Shown one piece after another: positions 1 through 5,658 of a stretch of DNA of 8,693 nucleotides. The number at the start of each line of letters is the position of its first letter. Position 1 is the stretch's first letter. Under the pieces are notes generated by a model, which was not told the DNA's origin, did no database searches, and saw only the letters and a list, made by a program, of their open reading frames with translations. This DNA is from an uncultured Variovorax sp. (lineage in GTDB: Bacteria; Pseudomonadota; Gammaproteobacteria; Burkholderiales; Burkholderiaceae). Location of the stretch: contig CAMLCW010000217.1 of assembly GCA_946478645.1 (NCBI GenBank), positions 1-8,693 of the forward strand. Reading direction: 5' to 3'. The translations under genes and the position numbers were made by a program.

Positions 1-653
1 GCGATCAGCAGGTAGGCGGTGATGAGCCAGGTCCAGCAGAACATCGGCATCTTCATCAGCGTCATGCCCGGAGCGCGCATGTTCAGGATGGTGACGATGA
101 TGTTGATCGAGCCCATGATCGACGACGCGCCCATGATGTGCATCGCGAAAATGCCGGCGTCCATTGACGGGCCCATCTGCAGCGTGAGCGGCGCATAGAG
201 CGTCCAGCCTGCGGCGGGCGCGCCGCCGGGCATGAAGAACGAGCCCACCAGCATGATGGCCGCCGGGATCAGCAGCCAGAAGCTGAAGTTGTTCATGCGC
301 GCGAACGCCATGTCCGACGCGCCGATCTGCAGCGGGATCATCCAGTTCGCGAAGCCCACGAAGGCCGGCATGATCGCGCCGAACACCATGATCAGGCCGT
401 GCATGGTGGTGAACTGGTTGAAGAGTTCGGGGTTCACCACCTGCAGGCCGGGCTGGAACAGCTCGGCGCGGATCAGCAGCGCGAGCACGCCGCCCACCAT
501 CAGCATCGTGAAGCTGAACAGCAGGTAGAGCGTGCCGATGTCCTTGTGGTTGGTGGCGAACACCCAGCGGCGCCAGCCGGTCGGCGCGTGGTGATGCTCG
601 TCGTGTGCGTGGCCGTCGTGGGCGTGACCGTGGGGGTCGAGGACTGCACTCAT
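1..653 (-). CDS. ctaD: Cytochrome c oxidase subunit I, N-terminal 217 residues (partial)
   Basis: Subunit I is the catalytic core of the aa3-type terminal oxidase in the inner membrane. It reduces O2 to water and pumps protons. Only residues 1-217 are in the window; the gene runs off the left edge. The start is ATG at 653-651, with AAGGAA seven bases upstream as Shine-Dalgarno. Visible landmarks are NHKDIGTLY at 35-43 leading into helix I, the low-spin heme a ligand His85 in TMHGLIMVFGA, and the D-channel pair Asp114 and Asn121 in GASDMAFARMNN. Several further membrane helices follow. The CuB and heme a3 ligands lie beyond the window. Residues 8-22 form a His-rich extension with eight His. 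The gene follows coxB by 55 bp on the same strand and is very probably cotranscribed with it. Family identification is secure; the substrate class (cytochrome c rather than quinol) is inferred from the CuA-bearing CoxB next door. Confidence 0.97.
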   Translation of the reverse strand, partial: MSAVLDPHGHAHDGHAHDEHHHAPTGWRRWVFATNHKDIGTLYLLFSFTMLMVGGVLALLIRAELFQPGLQVVNPELFNQFTTMHGLIMVFGAIMPAFVGFANWMIPLQIGASDMAFARMNNFSFWLLIPAAIMLVGSFFMPGGAPAAGWTLYAPLTLQMGPSMDAGIFAMHIMGASSIMGSINIIVTILNMRAPGMTLMKMPMFCWTWLITAYLLI

Positions 654-708
654 TTCGTTGTTCCTTGCAATTTCTTCGTCGCGGGGCGCTCAGGCTCGAT
701 CTTCGCGA

Positions 709-1896
709 TCACTTGCCGCGCAGGGCCAACACTTCGGCCGGCTGCACGATCTGGCCGGTCTTGTTCGACCAGCTGTTCTTGGTGTACGTGGCGACCGCCG
801 CGAGGTCGGTGTCGCTCAGCTGCTTCCAGGAGGGCATGGCGCCATTGTTCTGGCCATTGAGCAGCACCAGCAGCTGGACCTTGTGATCGGCATCGATCAC
901 CTTCGGGCTGGCGTCCAGCGCCTTGATCGGGCCTGCGCCCTTGCCGTTGGCCTGGTGGCAGGCCGCGCAGTTGGCCGCGTAGACCTTCTCGCCGCGCACC
1001 ATCATCTCGGGCAGCGCCCAGACCTTGTTCGGATCGTCGAGCTTGGCCGCGGCTTCCTTGCGCTTGGTGTCGACCCAGGCCGTGTAGTCGGCGGCCGAGA
1101 CCACCTTCACATGGATCGGCATGTAGGCGTGTTCCTTGCCGCACAGTTCCTGGCACTGGCCGTAGTAGTCGCCCACGGTCTCGGCGCGGAACCACGTGTC
1201 GCGCACGAAGCCCGGGATCGCGTCCTGCTTGATGCCGAGCTGTGGCACCGCGAAGGCGTGGATCACGTCGTTGGCGGTGGTGATGATGCGGACCTTCTTC
1301 TGCACCGGCACGACGAGCGGGTTGTCGACCTTGAAGAGGTAGTCGGCGGGCACGTCGCCCTTGGCGCCGGCATCCGAGAGCGCGCGGTGCGAGCTGTCGA
1401 GCGTGGAGATGAACGCCAGGCCCTCGCCCTCGCCGTTCAGGTAGTCGTAGCCCCACTTCCACTGGTAACCCGTGGTCTTGATCGTGAGGTCGGCGTTGGT
1501 GGTGTCCTTCTGGGCCACCAGCACCTTGGTGGCGGGCAGCGCCATCACGATCACGATGAGGAAGGGCACGATGGTCCAGATGACCTCGACCACCACCGAC
1601 TCATGGAAGTTCGCGGCCTTGTGGCCCACGGACTTGCGGTGCTTCCAGATCGAATAGAACATGACCGCGAACACGGCGACGAAGATCACCGTGCAGATGA
1701 TCATCATCACCGTGTGGAGGAAATGCTGCTCCTGCGCGATCTTGGTGACGCCGATCGGAAGATTCAGCTGGCGCACCGAGGGGCCGCCGGGCAGATCGTT
1801 GACTGCGTGCGCCGCGCCGCTGAAAGCCGCGCCGGCCGCCAGCAACAGATTTGCCAGCCTGTACTTATTGCGCCAAATGCTCTTCATCGTGTTCAC
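709..1896 (-). CDS. coxB: Cytochrome c oxidase subunit II with fused cytochrome c domain (caa3-like)
   Basis: Subunit II (395 aa) takes electrons from cytochrome c through its CuA centre and passes them to subunit I. Residues 1-31 are a signal peptide ending in AHA. Membrane helices are at about 60-84 and 101-121, and the periplasmic cupredoxin domain follows. The CuA ligands are all present: His213, Cys248, Glu250, Cys252, His256 and Met259 (CQELCGKEHAYM). The aromatic electron-entry stretch YQWKWGYDY is at 144-152. After a linker there is a C-terminal class I cytochrome c domain with CAACH at 310-314 and a likely distal Met354 in GAMPSW, making it about 100 residues longer than plain subunit II. 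This is the caa3-like arrangement, with an electron-entry heme tethered to the oxidase. The first start is GTG at 1896; an in-frame ATG at 1887 (three residues later) is equally possible, since GAAG is the only weak Shine-Dalgarno for either. The gene lies between the DUF2244 gene and ctaD. Confidence 0.97.
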   Translation of the reverse strand: MNTMKSIWRNKYRLANLLLAAGAAFSGAAHAVNDLPGGPSVRQLNLPIGVTKIAQEQHFLHTVMMIICTVIFVAVFAVMFYSIWKHRKSVGHKAANFHESVVVEVIWTIVPFLIVIVMALPATKVLVAQKDTTNADLTIKTTGYQWKWGYDYLNGEGEGLAFISTLDSSHRALSDAGAKGDVPADYLFKVDNPLVVPVQKKVRIITTANDVIHAFAVPQLGIKQDAIPGFVRDTWFRAETVGDYYGQCQELCGKEHAYMPIHVKVVSAADYTAWVDTKRKEAAAKLDDPNKVWALPEMMVRGEKVYAANCAACHQANGKGAGPIKALDASPKVIDADHKVQLLVLLNGQNNGAMPSWKQLSDTDLAAVATYTKNSWSNKTGQIVQPAEVLALRGK

Positions 1897-1946
1897 GTTT
1901 CTTCAATTTTTTCAACAAACCCAACCCAGCAGCGCCGCGCGGACCC

Positions 1947-2423
1947 TCACGCGCCACGCAACGCCATGCGAATCTCGCGCGCCAGTGCGGCCCGCAACTC
2001 CGGGCGCACATAGCGCCCCACCCTGACCGACCGCCCCTGCCCCGAGACCTCGATCAGCGAACGATCGCCCGACCGAGGCTCGATGCGCACCTGATGCGGC
2101 AGGAATTCCGTGCGCTCGAAGTCGCCGCCGTTCTCGAGCTCCACCACCAGCCGGCCGCCCTGCAGCGCGATCCGCTCTCCGTCGGTCGCATGCCGTGCAT
2201 ACAGCATGAAGGCAAAGCCCACCGCAGCCAGCTCGAGCCAGGCGAAAGGCAGGACCAGCGGCGCACCGTTCAGCCAGAACGCCGTACCGATACCGAGCGA
2301 TACCACGCACAGCGATGCATAGAGCCAGCCCAGCTGGCTCGGCGTCACCGAGCAGTTCCGCTTCAGGAACCATTGGATGCCCTGGCCTGAAACGGTGGCA
2401 AAACGAAACACGGAATTCGACAC
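1947..2423 (-). CDS. DUF2244 family small integral membrane protein
   Basis: A 158-residue protein of the DUF2244 family. Its biochemical function is unknown, but it is often found beside cytochrome oxidase genes, so a role in oxidase assembly or stability is an inference from position. Visible features are the family-typical stretch QWFLKRNCSVTPSQL at about 17-31, two membrane helices at about 31-51 and 55-76, and a cytoplasmic beta-rich tail (RLVVELENG at 91-99, VSGQGRSVRVGRYVRPEL at about 126-143). There is no in-frame ATG before mid-protein, so the start must be GTG or TTG. I chose GTG at 2423 because it gives MSNSVFRFA directly ahead of the conserved core. TTG at 2438 (163 aa) and GTG at 2411 (154 aa) remain possible, and none has a good Shine-Dalgarno. 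The gene ends 50 bp before coxB on the same strand. Family call is fairly sure, exact start is not. Confidence 0.85.
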   Translation of the reverse strand: MSNSVFRFATVSGQGIQWFLKRNCSVTPSQLGWLYASLCVVSLGIGTAFWLNGAPLVLPFAWLELAAVGFAFMLYARHATDGERIALQGGRLVVELENGGDFERTEFLPHQVRIEPRSGDRSLIEVSGQGRSVRVGRYVRPELRAALAREIRMALRGA

Positions 2424-2501
2424 GGGCGAGTTCGGCAAATCGGGTGCGTCGAGGCAGACCTCGTTCGCGGAACCATCCCCGCGAGTCTCACGCAACGGCG
2501 G

Positions 2502-2507
2502 ATTGTA
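2502..2507 (-). promoter_or_regulatory. Candidate -10 element for the DUF2244-coxB-ctaD genes
   Basis: On the minus strand this reads TACAAT, one mismatch from the sigma70 -10 consensus. It sits in the 146-bp gap between the end of the BioC-like gene and the DUF2244 start. Transcription would begin near 2495 and leave a leader of about 70 nt before the GTG at 2423. I see no matching -35 hexamer 16-18 bp upstream, so this rests on the -10 alone. If real, it lets the oxidase genes be transcribed independently of the upstream methyltransferase gene. Confidence 0.4.
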
Positions 2508-2569
2508 GCGGGTCGAGAGAGGCGGCCGCTCGTGAAATGCGTGTTCTCGCCCCCGCGGTGACAGCCCGC

Positions 2570-3487
2570 TCAGCCCCCCGGCCGGCCGCGCTGGAGCATC
2601 GAGCGCATTTCGCGCAAGGAAACGGCGCTCTCGGCCGAAAGCGCGACGCGCGGCGCCGGCTTGAAGGCATGGCCGTAGATGACTTCGAAGGTCATCGCGA
2701 TGCCCCCGCCGCCGCCTTCTGCCGGCGCCAGCTCCGGCAGCGCGCGCTGGAGCGCCGCGTGCCAGCTTTTGCCGCGCAGCGCCGGGAAACGCGCCGGATG
2801 CAGGTTGCGCCCGAGCGTGCGCAGTTCGGCCAGCGCGGCCTCGGGCGTGGTCCAGGTAAGCACGATGCGTTCCATGTCCATGACCGGTTCCGCAAAACCG
2901 GCATGCACCAGCATGTCGCCCCAGTCGTGCATGTCCGTGAATTCGTGGCCCGCCGCGGGCCAGCCGAGCCGGGCATGCAGCGCGCGCAGTTCGCGCACCG
3001 TGTCGGGTCCGAGGCACGAGAACATCAGGAAGCCGTCGGTGGCGACGAGGCGGTGCCAGTGCGCGATGAGCGCCTCGGGGTCCGCGGCCATGTGCAGCGA
3101 CATGTTGGCCCAGAGCAGGTCCACCCCGTCCTCGGGCGGCGCTTCGAAGCGCGCACGGCCGCCCGCCTGCCAGCGGCGCGCGCTCCACCACGGTGCGGCA
3201 AGCGCCTGCCCGGTGGCGGCGGCGAGCGCCGGCTCGGGTTCGATCACGAAGGCGGCGGCGTCGCGGTAGCGCTGGGCCACCAGCGCGTGCGCCTCGAGCC
3301 CGCCGCGCAGCGGCGCCCAGTCCGCCCAGGTGCGCGGCTGCGCCTTGATCCATTGCAGCCGGTCCTGCATGCGGCGGCCGACTTCCTCGTGCAGCCAGGG
3401 CGAGCCGGCCTCCGGCGCGAGCCGGCGCCAGCGCGACGCCGCCGTGGGATCGATGGTCGGCGGTCTTCTTGCGGGGTCGGTGGCCAT
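2570..3487 (-). CDS. BioC-like SAM-dependent methyltransferase (possible malonyl-ACP O-methyltransferase)
   Basis: A 305-residue class I methyltransferase-fold protein. BioC methylates malonyl-ACP with S-adenosylmethionine to start pimelate synthesis for biotin. Features typical of the BioC group are DLLWANMSLHM at 123-133 (motif IV region), MFSCLGPDTVRELRAL at 155-170, and FTDMHDWGDMLVHAGFAEPVMD at 183-204, followed by a C-terminal segment with GRNLHPAR at 226-233. The odd point is motif I. Where BioC normally has a strand followed by a GxGxG-like SAM loop, residues 55-66 read ADWAPLRGGLEA, with only RGG left of the glycine pattern, although an acidic strand end (VIEPEP at 81-86) is retained. 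SAM binding may therefore be altered. The start is ATG at 3487, only 23 bp from the divergent comF start, with no Shine-Dalgarno. No other biotin gene is in view, so the specific substrate is uncertain; a related methyltransferase of unknown substrate is the alternative. Confidence 0.8.
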   Translation of the reverse strand: MATDPARRPPTIDPTAASRWRRLAPEAGSPWLHEEVGRRMQDRLQWIKAQPRTWADWAPLRGGLEAHALVAQRYRDAAAFVIEPEPALAAATGQALAAPWWSARRWQAGGRARFEAPPEDGVDLLWANMSLHMAADPEALIAHWHRLVATDGFLMFSCLGPDTVRELRALHARLGWPAAGHEFTDMHDWGDMLVHAGFAEPVMDMERIVLTWTTPEAALAELRTLGRNLHPARFPALRGKSWHAALQRALPELAPAEGGGGGIAMTFEVIYGHAFKPAPRVALSAESAVSLREMRSMLQRGRPGG

Positions 3488-3496
3488 GGGGCCGTG

Positions 3497-3502
3497 AGTA
3501 TA
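3497..3502 (-). promoter_or_regulatory. Candidate -10 element for the BioC-like gene
   Basis: The minus strand reads TATACT, one mismatch from TATAAT. Nine bases separate it from the ATG at 3487, so the transcript would have a leader of only a few bases. It overlaps the opposed plus-strand hexamer TATATT at 3499-3504 by four bases. No -35 match at standard spacing was seen. A gap of 23 bp between divergent starts leaves little other room for the start-site side of either promoter. Confidence 0.5.
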
Positions 3503-3504
3503 TT
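3499..3504 (+). promoter_or_regulatory. Candidate -10 element for comF, leaderless geometry
   Basis: The hexamer TATATT ends six bases before the comF ATG at 3511, so the expected transcription start falls on or next to the A of the ATG. No Shine-Dalgarno precedes that ATG. The hexamer shares its TATA core with the opposed -10 of the BioC-like gene. No convincing -35 element lies 16-18 bp upstream, which would be inside the methyltransferase coding sequence. Confidence 0.5.
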
Positions 3505-3510
3505 GAGCCC

Positions 3511-4227
3511 ATGTTCAGCCGCTGGGGCCGCCGGCCTTTGACCTCGCTGCTCGCACGGCTGCCCAGCCAGTGCGAGGTCTGCCGTGCCTGGCCGTCGCAG
3601 CGCGTCTGCGATGCTTGCGTGGCCCGCTTCGCGCCGCCGGCCACGCGCTGCACCACCTGCGCGCTGCCGGTGCCCGCAGGCGTGATGCGGTGCGCCGAAT
3701 GCCTGCGCGATCCGCCGCCGCTCGATGCTTGCCTCGCGGCCTGCGCCTATGCATGGCCCTGGCCGGAATGCATCGCCCAGTTCAAGTTCCGCGGTGAAAC
3801 CGGCTGGGCCGGCCCGCTGTCGGTGCTGATGCGCAGCGTGCCGTGGGTGGAGCCGGCGCTCGAGCGCTGCGACCTGGTGCTGCCGATGCCGGTGGCGCCG
3901 GCCCGGCTGCGAGAGCGCGGGTTCAACCAGGCGCTCGAACTCGCCCGCCGCCTCGCCGGCGCCAAGACCGACGCCACGCTGCTGCTGCGCACGCGCGAGA
4001 CGCCGCCCCAGCGCGGCCTCGCGCGCGCCGAGCGGCTGCGCAACCTGCAGGGCGCCTTCGCGGTCGACCCGTCGGGCGCCGAACGCCTGCGCGGTGGCCG
4101 TGTGGTGCTGGTCGACGACGTGATGACGAGCGGCGCCTCGGTGTTCTCGGCCGCCGCAGCGCTGCGGCTGGCCGGCGCTGCACACGTGACGGCCATCGTG
4201 TTCGCGCGCACCGACCCGCCGCACTGA
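3511..4227 (+). CDS. comF: ComF/GntX family phosphoribosyltransferase-like protein
   Basis: A 238-residue ComF-family protein (ComFC in Gram-positives, GntX/YhgH in E. coli). Family members are linked to DNA uptake, but the substrate of the phosphoribosyltransferase domain is not established. The N-terminus carries four Cys pairs likely to bind zinc: Cys21/24, Cys33/36, Cys47/50 and Cys61/64. The C-terminal domain shows the family signature RLRERGFNQALELA at 132-145, QRGLARAERLRNLQGAF at 167-183, and the PRPP-binding loop VVLVDDVMTSGAS at 198-210. ATG at 3511 is chosen; an in-frame TTG at 3469 would extend into the divergent methyltransferase gene and adds no conserved sequence. A -10-like TATATT ends six bases before the ATG, suggesting a leaderless message. 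It is followed after 28 bp by trmL. In E. coli gntX neighbours the biotin gene bioH, an echo of the BioC-like neighbour here. Confidence 0.92.
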   Translation: MFSRWGRRPLTSLLARLPSQCEVCRAWPSQRVCDACVARFAPPATRCTTCALPVPAGVMRCAECLRDPPPLDACLAACAYAWPWPECIAQFKFRGETGWAGPLSVLMRSVPWVEPALERCDLVLPMPVAPARLRERGFNQALELARRLAGAKTDATLLLRTRETPPQRGLARAERLRNLQGAFAVDPSGAERLRGGRVVLVDDVMTSGASVFSAAAALRLAGAAHVTAIVFARTDPPH

Positions 4228-4238
4228 GCGGCTCGGCG

Positions 4239-4255
4239 GCGCCGACAATCGGCGC
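4239..4255. repeat. Perfect 7-bp inverted repeat abutting the trmL start codon
   Basis: GCGCCGA and TCGGCGC flank the three bases CAA, and the right arm ends at the base before the ATG at 4256. The repeat overlaps the candidate -10 hexamer GACAAT. In a transcript reading through from comF it would form a tight hairpin next to the start codon. As DNA it could be an operator. No T tract follows, so it is not an intrinsic terminator. Confidence 0.5.
4244..4249 (+). promoter_or_regulatory. Candidate -10 element for trmL, leaderless geometry
   Basis: The hexamer GACAAT (two mismatches from TATAAT) ends exactly six bases before the trmL ATG, and there is no Shine-Dalgarno in between or upstream. 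It lies in the 28-bp gap after comF and inside the inverted repeat at 4239-4255. No -35 match was seen. The call rests on shared geometry with comF and kefF. Confidence 0.4.
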
Positions 4256-4717
4256 ATGTTCCATATCGTCCTGGTCCACCCCGAAATTCCCCCGAACACG
4301 GGCAACGTGATCCGCCTCGCGGCCAACACCGGCTGCGCGCTGCACCTGGTCGAGCCGCTGGGCTTCTCGATGGACGACCGGCTGCTGCGACGGGCCGGGC
4401 TCGACTATCACGAATATGCCGAGGTCAGGCGCCACGGCAGCTGGGAGGCACTGCTCGAGAGCGAGCGCCCGGCGGCCGAGCGCATGTTCGCACTCACGAC
4501 CCGCGGCACGCGCGCCGTGCACGACGTGCGCTTCGCGCCGGGCGACTGGCTGGTGTTCGGCTCGGAAACCAGCGGGCTGCCGCCCGCGCTGCGCGAGCGC
4601 TTCGCCGAGGCCCAGCGGCTGCGGCTGCCGATGCGCGAGGGACAGCGCAGCCTGAACCTGTCGAACGCGGTGGCGGTGACGGTGTTCGAAGCCTGGCGGC
4701 AGAACGGATTCGGCTGA
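4256..4717 (+). CDS. trmL: tRNA (cytidine/uridine-34-2'-O)-methyltransferase
   Basis: TrmL is a homodimeric SPOUT-class methyltransferase that 2'-O-methylates the wobble nucleotide 34 of the tRNA-Leu isoacceptors CAA and UAA, using SAM. The 153-residue length matches the family (E. coli TrmL is about 157). All three SPOUT motifs are visible: HPEIPPNTGNVIRLAANTG at 8-26, VFGSETSGLP at 100-109, and LPMREGQRSLNLSNAVAVTV at 124-143, which form the trefoil-knot SAM site. No extra RNA-binding domain is attached, as expected for this minimal subfamily. The ATG follows the comF stop by 28 bp, with a -10-like GACAAT six bases upstream and no Shine-Dalgarno, so it may have its own leaderless transcript as well as readthrough from comF. 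Identification is confident. Confidence 0.96.
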   Translation: MFHIVLVHPEIPPNTGNVIRLAANTGCALHLVEPLGFSMDDRLLRRAGLDYHEYAEVRRHGSWEALLESERPAAERMFALTTRGTRAVHDVRFAPGDWLVFGSETSGLPPALRERFAEAQRLRLPMREGQRSLNLSNAVAVTVFEAWRQNGFG

Positions 4718-4829
4718 ACGGCAGATCTTTCTGCGCGGAATGTGCATCCAGGGCGGTGCCGGCAGCGTATCTGAAGCATGCCGTCGCGAATGGCATGTTC
4801 TTCAACCGATTCTTTCCAGGAGCCCCGCC

Positions 4830-5123
4830 ATGAAACTCTCGACCCTTCTTCTTGCCGCTTCCGCCGCTCTCGCCGCCACCACCGGCGCCCAGGCCTTCCA
4901 GGGCGAGCAGAACCCCCTGCCGCCCGCGCCTTTCAAGTCGACGCTGTCGCGCGCCGAAGTGCAGGCACAAGCGCGCAATCCGCTGCAGATCAGCAACGGC
5001 AGCACCGGCGTCCATCACCTGGCCAGCCCCCGGGCCGATCGCGCCACGGTGCGTGCCGGTGCACGCGGCATCGCTGCCGAAGGCTCCTCCGCCTATGGCG
5101 AAGCCTTCGGCACCATGCTCTGA
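4830..5123 (+). CDS. Small exported DUF4148-like protein
   Basis: A 97-residue protein of unknown function resembling the small DUF4148 proteins that are abundant in Burkholderiales. Residues 1-22 form a signal peptide (Lys2, hydrophobic core, predicted cleavage after AQA at 20-22), so the mature 75-residue chain should be periplasmic or secreted. Two copies of the family-type motif (Ser/Asp-Arg-Ala-x-Val-x-Ala) are visible: SRAEVQAQAR at 40-49 and DRATVRAGAR at 70-79, separated by a polar stretch. The start is ATG at 4830, supported by AGGAG seven bases upstream and by the signal peptide. The 112-bp gap after trmL suggests a separate unit, though I see no convincing -10/-35 pair. It converges on the MaoC gene with only 6 bp between stop codons. 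Family assignment is by motif resemblance and is moderate. Confidence 0.8.
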   Translation: MKLSTLLLAASAALAATTGAQAFQGEQNPLPPAPFKSTLSRAEVQAQARNPLQISNGSTGVHHLASPRADRATVRAGARGIAAEGSSAYGEAFGTML

Positions 5124-5129
5124 CGTGTT

Positions 5130-5591
5130 TCAGCGGTAGCGGCGCGCGACCGATTCGGCCACGCAGGCCGGCTTGCTCGCGCCTTCGAGCTCGATCGTGG
5201 TTTCCCAGGTCATCTGGTAGCCGTCGTCGGCGATCGGCTCTGCCGTGAGCAGCTTCATGCGCGCACGCAGCCGCTTGCCCACCGGCACCGGCGACATGAA
5301 GCGCACCCGGTTGAGCCCGTAGTTCACGCCCATGCGCGACTCGACCACCTCGATGGCCGTCTCGAAGAAGCGCGGCAGCAGCGACAGGGTCAGGAAGCCG
5401 TGCGCGATCGGCGCGCCGAACGGGCCTTTGCTGGCGCGCTCGACGTCGACGTGGATCCACTGGTGGTCGCCGGTCGCCTCGGCAAACTGGTTCACCTGTT
5501 CCTGCGTCACGGTGATCCAGTCGCTCACGGCGACTTCCTGGCCTACGCAGGCGGCAAGGTCCTGCAGCGTCTGGAATGTCTTCTTTGTCAT
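5130..5591 (-). CDS. MaoC family dehydratase (NodN-like hot-dog enoyl-CoA hydratase)
   Basis: A 153-residue single hot-dog domain protein of the MaoC/NodN group. Members hydrate trans-2-enoyl-CoA (or a related thioester) to the (R)-3-hydroxyacyl form. The hydratase 2 motif is at 37-54, FAEATGDHQWIHVDVERA, with catalytic Asp42 and His47; Gln44 sits where many hydratases have Asn, which is usual for the NodN-like subgroup. GPFGAPIAHGFLTLSLLP at 56-73 forms the central helix, and VNYGLNRVRFMSPVPVGKRL at 89-108 is the conserved strand region. ATG at 5591 is chosen; a GTG at 5600 would add three residues. It lies 67 bp downstream of the ParA-like gene on the same strand and may share its transcript, although TAGAGT ends seven bases before the ATG and could be its own -10. 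No Shine-Dalgarno is evident. The acyl substrate cannot be told from sequence. Confidence 0.93.
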   Translation of the reverse strand: MTKKTFQTLQDLAACVGQEVAVSDWITVTQEQVNQFAEATGDHQWIHVDVERASKGPFGAPIAHGFLTLSLLPRFFETAIEVVESRMGVNYGLNRVRFMSPVPVGKRLRARMKLLTAEPIADDGYQMTWETTIELEGASKPACVAESVARRYR

Positions 5592-5592
5592 G

Positions 5593-5617
5593 CGCGGCAC
5601 TCTAGCGGGTTGCCGCG
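5593..5617. repeat. 7-bp inverted repeat just upstream of the MaoC gene
   Basis: CGCGGCA at 5593-5599 and TGCCGCG at 5611-5617 are perfect inverted copies around an 11-base centre. Seen from the gene (minus strand), the near arm ends one base before the ATG at 5591 and the candidate -10 TAGAGT straddles the centre and near arm. It could be a protein-binding site or a hairpin in a transcript arriving from parA. In DNA this GC-rich, chance is a real alternative. Confidence 0.35.
5599..5604 (-). promoter_or_regulatory. Candidate -10 element for the MaoC gene
   Basis: On the minus strand TAGAGT (two mismatches from TATAAT) ends seven bases before the ATG at 5591, giving at most a one-base leader. 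No -35 match at normal spacing was seen. The alternative is that the gene is expressed only from the parA transcript. Confidence 0.3.
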
Positions 5618-5658
5618 TGCATGCCGTGTCGGCCGCGCGACAGCGCCAGCACGCCTTC

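Noticed and set aside
658..2013. A 451-codon plus-strand frame opposite coxB.
   Set aside because: Low-complexity His/Asp/Arg-rich translation with no domain, fully explained by the coxB codon bias on the other strand.
3469..3510. An upstream TTG start giving a 252-residue ComF.
   Set aside because: It adds non-conserved residues, overlaps the divergent methyltransferase start, and would place the -10-like element inside the gene.
1947..3656. A single 569-codon frame joining the DUF2244 sequence to upstream residues, suggesting a fusion protein.
   Set aside because: Upstream of about residue 410 it is an Arg/Ala/Gly-rich out-of-frame reading of the methyltransferase gene. Only the C-terminal 155-165 residues are genuine.
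4721..4734. A possible terminator hairpin after trmL (GCAGA-TCTT-TCTGC).
   Set aside because: The stem is only 5 bp, not GC-rich, and is not followed by a T run.
4777..4797. An inverted repeat CATGCC ... GGCATG with a 9-base loop ahead of the DUF4148-like gene.
   Set aside because: Six-base arms with a 9-base spacer are within chance, and no other signal supports a regulatory role.
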